A DNA stretch of 64,000 nt, from the NCBI RefSeq assembly GCF_001642475.1, contig NW_019174048.1, positions 36,053 to 100,052 of the forward strand, in the 5' to 3' direction. This document shows positions 10,100 through 19,370 of the stretch, piece by piece. The stretch is from Fonsecaea monophora. Its lineage: Eukaryota; Ascomycota; Eurotiomycetes; Chaetothyriales; Herpotrichiellaceae. The number at the start of each line of letters is the position of its first letter. The first letter of the stretch is position 1. A program made the position numbers and the translations under genes. The notes beneath the pieces were generated by a model, which searched no databases, was not told the origin of the DNA, and worked only from the letters and a program-made list of their open reading frames with translations.

Positions 10100-11810
10100 T
10101 GGGCACTAGGCGAATAGAGTGCAGTAGAGGAAGTTGTGCATAGAACCCCACAAGTCCATACTGGCGCTGGAGCCTGGCCGGCTGATGATGCTTCACTAGA
10201 ATGGAATACTCGAAGGGTTGGAAGTTTGATATGGAGTATTGGGCTAATGATGATGGACTCGACTTTCACAAACAATAGCACCAGGTTTTCCAATGGGCTG
10301 CAAGTAGATTCCATTACCCCTATGGCAATCAAGAAACGAGCAGCTGTTCTCTTCTGTTCACCCCAATCTCTGTATGTCCAGCATCCCTTCCACATACTTC
10401 CCACCTATCTGTGGCATCCAGGGGTTTCTGCCCTTGTCCAACCTCATGCCTCATCTGCTCCGCAGCCTTTTTGGGACCCTGCTTCATAGGGTAGGAGCCT
10501 TGAGCTTCGTCTTGAACACCCTCTGCACCGCCCTGCTCAGCCGGCTGCTACACTAGTAGTGTCTTGGGAGACATGACCTGTGGCTCTTGTCTCGTATATG
10601 TTCTTATCTTGAGAAGCCCAGATTGGGGGTTGGTCTTTGCCACGTTTGAGGCGTTGGGTGCATCACCTTCCGTGGTGGTGGCCGCGATCGAGTGATGTAA
10701 GGGGCTGTATAGGGTATAGAGTGAGTCGAATGTCTCAATGGACAGAGCCGTATCTTCGGGTGGCGGCGCTCACTGAATTTCTTCTGTCGGGTCTGTCCAG
10801 GTGCCAGGCGCAGGTGAGGCGCTGGTAGGTCATGTGCCACCCTTGGAAGCGAGGAAAGGGTCTTCATGTTAGCAACTAGGGATGCCCAGTACTTTGTGCT
10901 TGTAGATGGGAGTAACCTGTGTGTTAGCAATACCCACGACACCCACGACTTGTCTTCAAACAGCCCGAACGAGATCGTCTTCTGGACCGTCACTCTCTTC
11001 ATTGCAGTCAGGATGATGATCACCTGCCACCATCGTTAGCTCTAGAAGTATCAAAGGAATCCACGCTTCAGCGCTGGTTGCATGCCCATATCTAGATGAG
11101 ATCAAGAAGCGACAGGTACAAAGTGGCGGGAGCTAGATCCGGGGGGCGCAACGAAGTCGAGTGGAGCACAAGTGCCGAATGCTAATGAAACGTCGACCAC
11201 GCATCTCGTGGACTCTTTGTCGACCGGGCTCCCTCGCCTCGGTTGGTCTGCTGGTATTGCACGAGGCGCACAAAGCTGAGGCAGCAGAGGCATTATCTGA
11301 GCAAACACGAGCTTACCACGTCGGCCGACACGAGGTCCCGAGACTGTGAGGTGAAGCTCCCAAGCCTGCGCCCCCCAATAACCAAAACGGAAATGAGTTG
11401 TGCCTGAGCTGTTGAAACATCAGGTGATGTTTACCGATCGCCATTGCTCTTCTCGCATAAGCTCGTCCCGCCCGGAAAGTCTCATCATGCGTTACCGAAG
11501 GAGGGTGACATGGATCCTGTGTGTACCAGGTACTTTGTATCTTGCAGCTCAAAGGCTTGGTTCGTAGCTCTTTGTGGCTCCTGACGCTGGGGCGACGTCA
11601 CCGCCAGCCGTATCGCTTCGTTGTCCAATTTTCTCATTTGTGCTCACTGCCTCACTGTGATATCGACGATTCACTGGTGAAATCGATCGCTGTGACTGAA
11701 TATAAACCAGGACATCCTCCCTCCCTGCGGCAGATTGTACCTCTACCAAAACATTTTCGAAAATCAAACTTGAACATACACCTTGGCAAATATATCAAGG
11801 CTGTCTCACT
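10100..11810. other. Long stretch between NOC2 and trehalose phosphorylase
   Basis: 1.7 kb with no intact gene that I can support. It contains the possible decayed minus-strand gene at 10329-11033. The remainder (11034-11810) shows only short frames and should hold the promoter of the trehalose phosphorylase gene. Confidence 0.5.
10329..11033 (-). pseudogene. Possible decayed or unusually spliced protein gene
   Basis: One minus-strand frame runs for 235 codons from an ATG at 11033 to a stop at 10329, with five internal stops. The segments between stops read like hydrophilic protein: an acidic start (MVAGDHHPDCNEESDGPEDD), a middle (EDTALSIETFDSLYTLY) and a Gln/Glu-rich end (AEQGGAEGVQDEAQGSYP, then KKAAEQMRHEVGQGQ). 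Several splice-like sites occur, for example GCTAACACACAG near 10927, but I could not find a set of introns that removes all stops with normal lengths. It may be an eroded gene, a gene with introns that I failed to place, or chance. I recognise no family. Confidence 0.25.
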
Positions 11811-14178
11811 ATGGGTGACCCAGGCAGAAGCTTCAGCACCCAAATTCACCACGACTTCCAAGGCAAATGGGGCATCAAGCGCCGCCGCAGTCGAGCACTG
11901 AGCTTCAGACTCCCCGATCGCTTCGACATCGGGACTACTCTGAGTGTAAGTGCCGCTGGTCCATTGCTGCCTCAAGAGTTCAGGCCATTTCTAACCTCTC
12001 CCGTACAGGAGTACTGGGCTGGCCTGGCCATTGAAGAAGAAAGCGATGGAGCACTCAAGATTGGAATTGCAATCCATGACGGAACGTATGGCATCGACTT
12101 CGCTGTCCACCGTATATCCCTGGACCCCGAGGAAGAGCGTGAGGGGAGCGGAGATGGGGATTGGATTGCAGACCACGTCGTTGAGGAGCTATCCAACTAC
12201 CGGAGGCAACACGAGTGCAAAATTCTTGGTGTCGGCGTCATTGGCGACGTGCACGCGAAGAGCCCAAATTTGTGCTCGAGGCTGTGGTCCGAGTTGGACA
12301 TTGTGCCCATGTTGGTCACGTCCAACCCACTTGTCCAGGCTGGCAACCCGCGGGCAAGAGCTCAACGAGTGGACGAGGTTGCCGACTCGGCAGCAAGGAA
12401 GTGTCTTGCGTAAGTTATAGCCCTCTCACCGCCGGTGACTCAGCAATAACTTTGGTCAGGCTATATGCTCCAACAAAGCAACCGCGTTTGTCGATTAGCT
12501 TCCAGAACCAGGTCGAGGTCGATCTAGGTGGAACTATTCAGCTCACCACCATCGACGACTACAAAGCATCCGTCCGGGAGCCGACCTGGCGCGCTGTGCA
12601 GAAACACATCAAAGATGTGGTCGACCGCAAACTCAGAGTTGTTTTCTTCAGCGCGACACCTCAGGGAGGCGGAGTTGCCTTGATGCGGCACGCTCTGCTC
12701 CGATTCCTGAGACTCTACAATGTGAATGTCGAGTGGTACGTCCTGACCCTATCTCTTCTGTTGACGAGCGCTGTTCTTACCGTGGATTTTATCTAGGTTT
12801 GTGCCCAAACCCAGACCCGACGTTTTCCGAATCACCAAAACAAACCACAATATCCTACAGGGTGCTGTACCTCCCGAAATCCGAACAACGGATGAGCAGT
12901 TGATCAAGATCAAAGAGTGGATCGTTGACAATGCGGAACGATATTGGCTCGGCGAAGGAGGACCACTTCTTGCGCCCAAGGATGGTGGTGCGGATGTCAT
13001 CATCATCGACGACCCTCAGATGCCTGAGCTCATCCCCATTGCCAAAAAGATGGCGCCAGACCGACCGATCATCTTCCGATGCCATATCGAAGTCAGAGAC
13101 GACCTAGTACTTGAGAACGGAAGTGCCGCACAGCATGTTTGGCGCAATATGTGGTCAAGCATTCAACACGCCGACGTCTTTCTGAGCCATCCGGTTCGGT
13201 CATTTGTTCCCCCTGATGTTCGCAAAGAGACCTTGGGCTGGCTCCCGGCAACCACCGACTGGTGAGTATATTATCGAGCACTGAGCTTTTTCGACAAATC
13301 TGACCGATACCATCTAGGCTTGACGGTCTCAACAAACACATGGACGACTGGGATTTGCAGTATTACTTGCACGTTCTCCGGCAGGTTTGTCAAGCTCAGA
13401 GCCTTCCGCAGCTTGCATACCCAGCACGGGGATACTTCACACAAGTTGCGCGGTTTGACCCTTCCAAGGGAATTCCCGATGTCATCAGGAGCTACGCCAA
13501 GTTCCGCCATATGGTGCAAGACAGACCTTTGGAGCAAATCCACCAGTTGGTGCTCTGTGGACATGGTTCTGTGGACGACCCTGACGCGACGCTGATCTAT
13601 GAGCAGACCATGGACTTGATTCTCACCGAATTTCCCGATTTGGTCGAAGATATCATTGTTGTGCGTCTGGGCCCAAGTGACCAGATCTTGAACGCCATCA
13701 TGTCACTTTGCACTGTCGCCCTCCAGCTATCAACCCGCGAAGGATTCGAGGTCAAGGTGTCAGAGGCCTTGCACAAGGTGAATCATATGTGGTATGCTAT
13801 TCTGGAGTATTGCTAACATGCCGATAGGGAAAACCAATCATTGCGACCCTCGCTGGAGGCATTCCACTTCAAGTCGAAGACGGTAAGAGCGGTTACCTTG
13901 TCCAACGTGGCGACCACGACGCCGTTGCGAAGCATCTATACAATCTGGTCAATGACAGGGAACTGTATGGTCGCATGAGCGAATACGCGCGGACACATGT
14001 CAGTGACGAAGTGCACACGGTTGGAAACGCCCTCAGCTGGATGTACCTCGCTTCAAGCGTTGCGGGCGGAAAGTCATTCCAACCAAACGAGAGATGGATC
14101 AACGATTTGGCCCGGGAAGCAGCTGGAGAGCCATACAAAGATGACGAGCCGCAGTTACCACGACACCTCTCCACCTGA
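11811..14178 (+). CDS. Retaining trehalose phosphorylase / trehalose synthase, ccg-9 type (GT4)
   Basis: Fungal GT4 enzyme related to Neurospora clock-controlled gene 9 and mushroom trehalose phosphorylases. The family reversibly converts trehalose and phosphate to glucose and alpha-glucose-1-phosphate in the cytosol. Six exons, with introns 11946-12008, 12410-12459, 12736-12796, 13262-13317 and 13778-13827. All have GT...AG ends and several have CTAAC branch points. The spliced product is 695 residues. Recognisable parts are GIAIHDGTYGIDFAVHRIS near the N-terminus, FFSATPQGGGVALMRHALL (acceptor-side glycine-rich loop), ARGYFTQVARFDPSKGIPDV, and the donor-side motif GKPIIATLAGGIPLQVEDG. The start is less certain than the rest. 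The first intron is 63 nt and frame-neutral, so retention would add 21 residues without a stop. Confidence 0.88.
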
Positions 14179-14922
14179 TGGACGAGTCGATGTTCTGGGG
14201 ATGGGCGGGCGTTACGGGCGTGCCTTTCAATTTTCCCTTTATCATCTCCTCACTCATTCAACTTTCACGTTCTGAGACAGAATGCAATAATTTCCTCATT
14301 TCGCCAACCGGATGGTAGGTGGAGGCAAATACATTGGGCTTTGCAAGTCCCTCTGAGAGAACAAGAGCAAGAATAGAGAGCACAAGAGAAAGAAGAGCAA
14401 GATCTAGAGAAGACAAGAGATTAAGAGAAAGAGATAGAGCGGACAACGAGGCCTGGGAGCATTGGTAGGCTTCTCGATACACGGTGCAGTTCAAGCCTGC
14501 TGGGACCTGATACATCCGAGTCGAATGGCGATCGACGGGGCCACAATGATCCTCGTTGTGGTGACATACTCAGATTATGGGCCAATGATACACTTATGTA
14601 CAAACACGTGGTAGAAATTATATAGTATGAGTAACTGCTCAGCAATCCCCCTCTGCAGCCTTTGCTAGTTGTGGACATGTACTGGTACTTACTTGTCCAC
14701 ATGTCAATTCTTTCTTCCGGTTCAGCCGGCCCATTGATCAATGTTCCAATGTTCTGCGTCTCTCAGCAGATGTTAAACTTGCCCCGCGTTTCCTCTGTTT
14801 TTTGTTTAGTTCTGTTCCTCCCGCACTGAAACCACCCCTTCGTTTGCAAAAGACGGTACGCTACGATTGCCGACTAAATCTTAGAATTATAGCCTATATT
14901 CCCGTCCAAGCCAGCGGCAACA
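14179..14922. other. Intergenic stretch with purine-rich tract
   Basis: No coding frame is supported. Bases about 14351-14444 are strongly purine-biased (AAGAG, GAGAA and AGATAGAG runs). The rest presumably holds the trehalose phosphorylase terminator and the promoter of the next gene. Confidence 0.6.
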
Positions 14923-15645
14923 ATGTATCGCAAGCGCAACGGATCTCTTGGCTTCTCCTTCACGCGCTTCGCCCATGCCGCCGTTCCTAATTTCTTCGCA
15001 GATGAGACCCCTACCCGCATAGGTGACCTGACGGGCTACCGTCGGGACATGTGCTACATGCACCAGATCGCCTCTGCGAACCCCTACGTGCTTGATGAGC
15101 GATCCTTCTACGTCGCCGGCGTCGTCGACTCCGAGAGCGTGAGCAAGAAAGTCTACGCCAAGCTGAAAAAGAACGAGATCTTGATGGAGGACGGACTGGT
15201 GGACACGCACAGGATCGGGCCCAAGTTCCCTCACCAGCTGGCCCTGTTGAATATCTATAGGCAGAAGGAACTGGTCGGGATGCTGTTCTGGTGGGAGGAA
15301 GAGTGCCAGCGTCTGCGCAAGTTGGACGGCGAGGAGAAGGAGCTCGACGGCCTGATCTCCGAGTCGGAGGTGAAGTTGACCAGCACGGACGAAGATGGCG
15401 CAGAGAGACAGGCCGTGAAGCAGACTCTAGACCAGCTGAAGTTCGCGAGGGAGCGGGTCAGGATGAAGCGGAGACAGAGACCCAGTCAGCGAGATCCAGA
15501 TGTCGAGGCGGACAAGGACGATATCATGATGGCCTTTCACGGACGGAGCAAGAGTGTCCCGAACGTTGGTGTCGGCGGGGTGGTCGCTGGTCCGGTCGCG
15601 CCGATACAACGGGGGCAACCGCCGCAGTATTTTCCTGGTTCTTGA
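14923..15645 (+). CDS. Hypothetical fungal protein with central coiled coil
   Basis: Intronless frame of 240 residues with no domain that I recognise. The first 120 residues look globular, with FADETPTRIGDLTGYRRDMC and DERSFYVAGVVDSESVSKK. Residues about 125-195 are rich in E, K, R and L (EEECQRLRKLDGEEKELDGL, then QTLDQLKFARERVRMKRRQR), likely a coiled coil followed by a basic patch. The last 35 residues are Gly/Pro/Val-rich and probably disordered. There is no signal peptide or membrane segment. The ATG follows AACA, a good fungal start context. It is a real-looking gene because of consistent codon use and a clean open frame, but its role is unknown. Confidence 0.7.
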   Translation: MYRKRNGSLGFSFTRFAHAAVPNFFADETPTRIGDLTGYRRDMCYMHQIASANPYVLDERSFYVAGVVDSESVSKKVYAKLKKNEILMEDGLVDTHRIGPKFPHQLALLNIYRQKELVGMLFWWEEECQRLRKLDGEEKELDGLISESEVKLTSTDEDGAERQAVKQTLDQLKFARERVRMKRRQRPSQRDPDVEADKDDIMMAFHGRSKSVPNVGVGGVVAGPVAPIQRGQPPQYFPGS

Positions 15646-16632
15646 AGAAATCTTCAAGATGTTGATTAATGACGCCGTTCGACCTTGGCACGCACGCCGT
15701 CTCCACCTGGTACGAAGAGTATGGAAATTCGAAACATGGCCCGCACTTCCCAATCGGTGGTAACAGCGACCTTTGTCCCGGCAGATCCGAGAGGCTGAAG
15801 GAGTTCCCTGGCCCAAATGAGTTATGTATCCCGGATCCCTGGCGACCTTACTATGGTTGTGCTGCTCTGTCCGACGACAATAACAAGCCGCGGCACGAAT
15901 ATTGTGGTTCGATGCTTGTGGTGATGCTTCGAAGGAGATGGGGTGGTCTCGCTTCAAAATCAGGCGGAAGTCGTTGTCTGGATCGATCAGAGAGCAGAAG
16001 ATGCTCCTCCTACAAACCTCACATTTCACCTGGTCAGTGATTTCGACATGCGAGGTTATATGAAACTCTTCAGTTCTCTGATTGACTCCGTCGCTCAGGC
16101 TTCTAAAGGGGGCAAAAGAACGTCCGCCGTGAACAACTCCCTGCACGAAGAATCCTCGAGATGGCATTCACCATGTGCGTCGACGGGACCTGAAGCGACA
16201 GATACCAGGGCTTCGGTGACAACAAAGGCACGCAATGCAGCTGGCAGTAGCTCAATGTCTCCAGTGAAACCGAGTCTCGATGCAGCTCTGAGACCGAGTC
16301 CTGGTTCACACGCTCCGACAGTCGGGCATACTTTAAGCGCAAGCAGCGTCTGTCGAGCCGCCACTCTTCCTCTCGATCTACTTCCCTTTACAGAACTATA
16401 ATCCAGTCCACAAAGCGAATTAGCTCGACCCAGAGCATCGAAGAAGTCTCACGGCCAAAGCGAAATTGAAGATAGACTGATTACAGTTTTATAGAGAAGA
16501 CACAGCATATTCGGGGCATGTTTGGACCACCAGTGGGGATTGTATCCTCGAATCAATGAATTTTATTGACGACCAGCTAATAATTGCAACACCTCGCCCT
16601 TGCCCGCTCACTCCGATCTGAAGATACCTCTC
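15646..16632. other. Gene-free stretch 5' of the RiPP-like locus
   Basis: Frames on both strands (the longest, on the minus strand, overlaps the coiled-coil gene) lack domains. I see no HxxHC motif or other sign of a further tailoring enzyme. Confidence 0.55.
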
Positions 16633-17728
16633 TTAGGGCGGCAACTTCGTGGTGGGATTCAGGTACGGTCCGAGGTAGATATGGTCATCGGCCCAGTCCA
16701 TCAGCTTGTCCCAATCGCCACAGACGTGGGTGTTGTTCGCGCTGAAGGGGCCCAGAATGCCCTCGAAGCGCCGCTCCAGCGTCGGGTCCGCGTAGCACAT
16801 GACCGACTGTCGCAGGTACTCGGTGCAGTGGAACATGTGGTCGGCGGTCAACTCGTCGGGCACGATGCCGCGGACCGAATAGTCAACAGCCCACTGGAGG
16901 AGCCACTGTCAAAACAATCAAGGTTAGCAAACATGATGATACAACCATCAAAGGTGTGCTAGGAAAGCATCGGCGGATTAACGGGACAAGACATACCACG
17001 CAGTGCAGTTGATGGTATCCGGCAACGCCGTAAAACTCGCCGGGCATGCTGTCGAATGCCACGCGCCCGTGACGTGCTCGATGTAGGATCTCGTGCCACG
17101 CAGGGTAGGCCTTTTCCTTGGACCCCATGAACGACTCGTTGCGCTGGAAGAGGACCGTCTTTTTCGTGACTGGAAAGAATCGAAAATGTTAGCGGGGCCA
17201 ACACCATATAACGAGCACTCTGCAGGTTACTGGATTTACCGAAGAGGAAAGAGGAAAGCGGATGGTGGAGTCTCGACAAAACCCAGAAACGCAGGCAAAC
17301 ATACATTCAGGTCCTAGGATCGGAGGCATCACGCCTGGCGTGTGGATGACTTCAGCCTTGGCCTCGGGGACATGGCGAAAGACGTCCTTGGGCGTGACGC
17401 TGAGCTTGACCACGGCGATGGTCAGCGCGGCGCACAGGATCGAGAGCACGCCGATACACCCCAGCAGCAGTCGCTGGGTCCTGTGGGCGCGGTGGTCGCG
17501 CATCAGATAGCCGCCGCTGGCGTCATCTTCCTCGTCGTCATCGCCGCCCGCGTGCTTGCGCCGCAGGAGGTTCGCCAGGGCCGAGGACGCAGGGTGGAGG
17601 GTGTGGTGCCGGCGCGGCTTCTCGTTTATGAGAGAAGAGGAATCCAGCGATGAGGGCGACGAGGGAGAGAGATGCTGCTTGACGAGCGTGTCGTCGGAAG
17701 ATCTGGGTGAGTACTCTGACGGTGGCAT
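16633..17728 (-). CDS. UstY-family (DUF3328) oxidase-like membrane protein
   Basis: Member of the UstYa/UstYb family, which performs oxidative macrocyclisation and related steps on ribosomal peptides in dikaritin pathways (ustiloxin, asperipin, phomopsin). Three exons: 17728-17305, 17169-16997 and 16905-16633, with introns of 135 and 91 nt, giving 289 residues. The first 80 residues are Ser-rich, acidic and cytosolic. One membrane span follows (LLLGCIGVLSILCAALTIAV, about residues 88-107). The lumenal part carries both defining motifs: HQLHC at the second junction and HMFHCTEYLRQSVMCYAD, plus the C-terminal HVCGDWDKLMDW. PAWHEI near the start of the lumenal part also fits. It is in tandem, same strand, with the repeat precursor upstream at 18699-19370, which strongly suggests that it acts on that peptide. 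The exact reaction is not known. Confidence 0.93.
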
Positions 17729-18698
17729 TTGGAGTCCCGAACCAACAAAGGGAGGTATAGTTGAAGGAGGTCCAGTCCGTCAGCAGCCACAAGGTTGGAG
17801 AAGCGGGAAGACAGCGACAGAAATATGGGGAGAGGAGATAGAGGAAGAGAGAGAGAAAGAGATGGAGAGAAAAGGCTCGGGTAGAGGAGGGTATATGTGC
17901 TGACAAAACGTGGGACGTGGCGGACTGGAAGTCAGTGGGGGATACGGGTTTTCTATACAGACCGCCCAGTTGTCTGACATGGACGGCAATGGAACATGGA
18001 GCGTGAGGGATATGATTGCGTGGAAGGAATCATCATGAGACCTGCCTCGAGCTGATACGGGCATTTATGGAGCATACATTCATCTATATTGGGAGGTTTC
18101 CTCCCTCCCTGTCTCCCACTTCCGGGGCCTACGAACATGTACAGCCAGCAAATCCCTCCCGCTCGCTACTGCTACCTCTTAATAGTACGTTACTACGTTG
18201 TACTTTACGTTATTAACCCCTTTTTAGCCAGCTCGTCAGGCTTTCTACTTCACCGAGCGGACAGATTTCCCTTGGTTTGTTCTACGTTATGAGAGGCCTC
18301 CCCAGGACTGCTTGACAGGAAAAGTGGGGGGTCTGGGTCAATGGAATGCAATGGATATATCTACCTATCGATCTGCCTACTTACCCAAAGGACATGGATA
18401 GGTAGGTATGTAGGTATTTGCTTGCCAATCGCATGGATCCTTTTTTTCCCCACCCAATCCACACACACATCCAAAGCACAGAGACACAGAGGTTGATTCG
18501 TTAACATCTGTGGTTCAATGATTGTCCTGTTGCTGTTACTGTTCTTCTGAGAGCCAGAACAGAGTTCCCCTTCGCGTTCGCTGTGTCATCCGTCGTTGTC
18601 TCTCTCCGAATACTTCCGTCTCCCCCCTCGTCTCTCATCTCTCAACCATGCGAGCAAAACCGGAGCCAGAGCTCTGTATGAGAGGCCTAGCTCTACCT
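17729..18698. other. Spacer between UstY gene and precursor gene
   Basis: 970 bp holding the UstY promoter and precursor 3' UTR. It contains a purine-rich tract on the plus strand (about 17800-17890) and TACC/TAGG-type simple repeats around 18360-18420. No further gene is supported. Confidence 0.6.
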
Positions 18699-19370
18699 CT
18701 AGCGGCGTTTGGCAGTTGCGTGGTAGATGTCCATTTCCGGAGAGCGCTTTGCCGTAGCGTGGTAAATATCCATCTCCGGGGATCGTTTCGCTGTCGCGTG
18801 GTAGATGTCCATCTCTGGTGCTGGGGAGCGCTTAGCGGTAGCATGGTAGATGTCCATTTCTGGGGAGCGCTTTGCGGTCGCGTGGTAAATGTCCATCTCA
18901 GGCTTGGGGGAACGCTTTGCCGTAGCATGGTAAATGTCCATCTCCGGTGAGCGTTTAGCGGTGGCGTGATAGATGTCCATCTCTGGAGAACGCTTAGCAG
19001 TGGCATGGTAAATGTCCATTTCTGGTGAGCGTTTGGAGCGTTTGGCCGTAGCGTGATAAATGTCCATCTCGGGAGACCGCTTGGCTGTCGCGTGGTAGAT
19101 ATCCATTTCCGGAGATCTCTTTGCAGTAGCATGATAGATGTCCATCTCCGGGGATCTCTTTGCAGTAGCATGGTAGATGTCCATCTCGGGAGACCGCTTC
19201 GCAGCTCCCATGAGCGCCGCAGTGCGAGCCTCTAACACCCTCTGTCAGCACCCCATCCACAATCAACGCTCAAAACACTTACTCAAGGCATCCGGAGCCG
19301 GGGCTGTCGGCAAGGCCGAGGCCGATGCCGCAAGCAGCGTCAGGAGGGAGGTGACTTGCAAGAACTTCAT
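18699..19370 (-). CDS. Secreted Kex2-processed repeat-peptide precursor (dikaritin-like RiPP precursor)
   Basis: Two exons, 19370-19283 and 19231-18699, with a 51-nt intron (GTAAGT...GTTAG), give a 206-residue protein. Exon 1 encodes a signal peptide (MKFLQVTSLLTLLAASASA) and a short Pro/Ala-rich pro-region. After GAAKR come 12 tandem units, each ending in the Kex2 site KR: nine core peptides with spacer SP, one with SPKP, one with SPAP, and one preceded by an extra SKR. The core EMDIYHATA is identical in all 12. The architecture matches fungal kexin-processed RiPP precursors such as those of dikaritins: signal peptide, dibasic-flanked repeats, a Tyr per core, and an adjacent UstY gene. An alpha-pheromone-like precursor is the main alternative because the spacers are X-Pro dipeptides. 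The core does not resemble known alpha-factors, which carry W/C-rich sequences. It also does not match RiPP cores that I know. Confidence 0.93.
18705..19193 (-). repeat. Coding tandem repeat, 12 units of about 39 bp
   Basis: Twelve units of 39-45 bp in the second exon of the precursor. Eleven residues (core plus AKR region) are invariant in protein, while codons for His, Thr, Ala, Lys and Arg vary between units, so the array is old or under selection at the protein level. Forward and shifted frames through the array appear as long ORFs but are shadows. Confidence 0.95.

Noticed and set aside
15427..16167. 246-codon minus-strand frame
   Set aside because: No domain, overlaps the 3' end of the coiled-coil gene, and reads as random composition.
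18635..19171. 178-codon Arg/Thr/Trp-rich minus-strand frame through the repeat array
   Set aside because: It is the shifted frame of the precursor; only the other frame joins to a signal peptide by a good intron and gives perfect repeats.
18705..19193. Regular 39-bp repeats that could suggest a CRISPR-like or satellite array
   Set aside because: The repeats are a coding array inside a spliced, signal-peptide-bearing gene, and the genome is eukaryotic.
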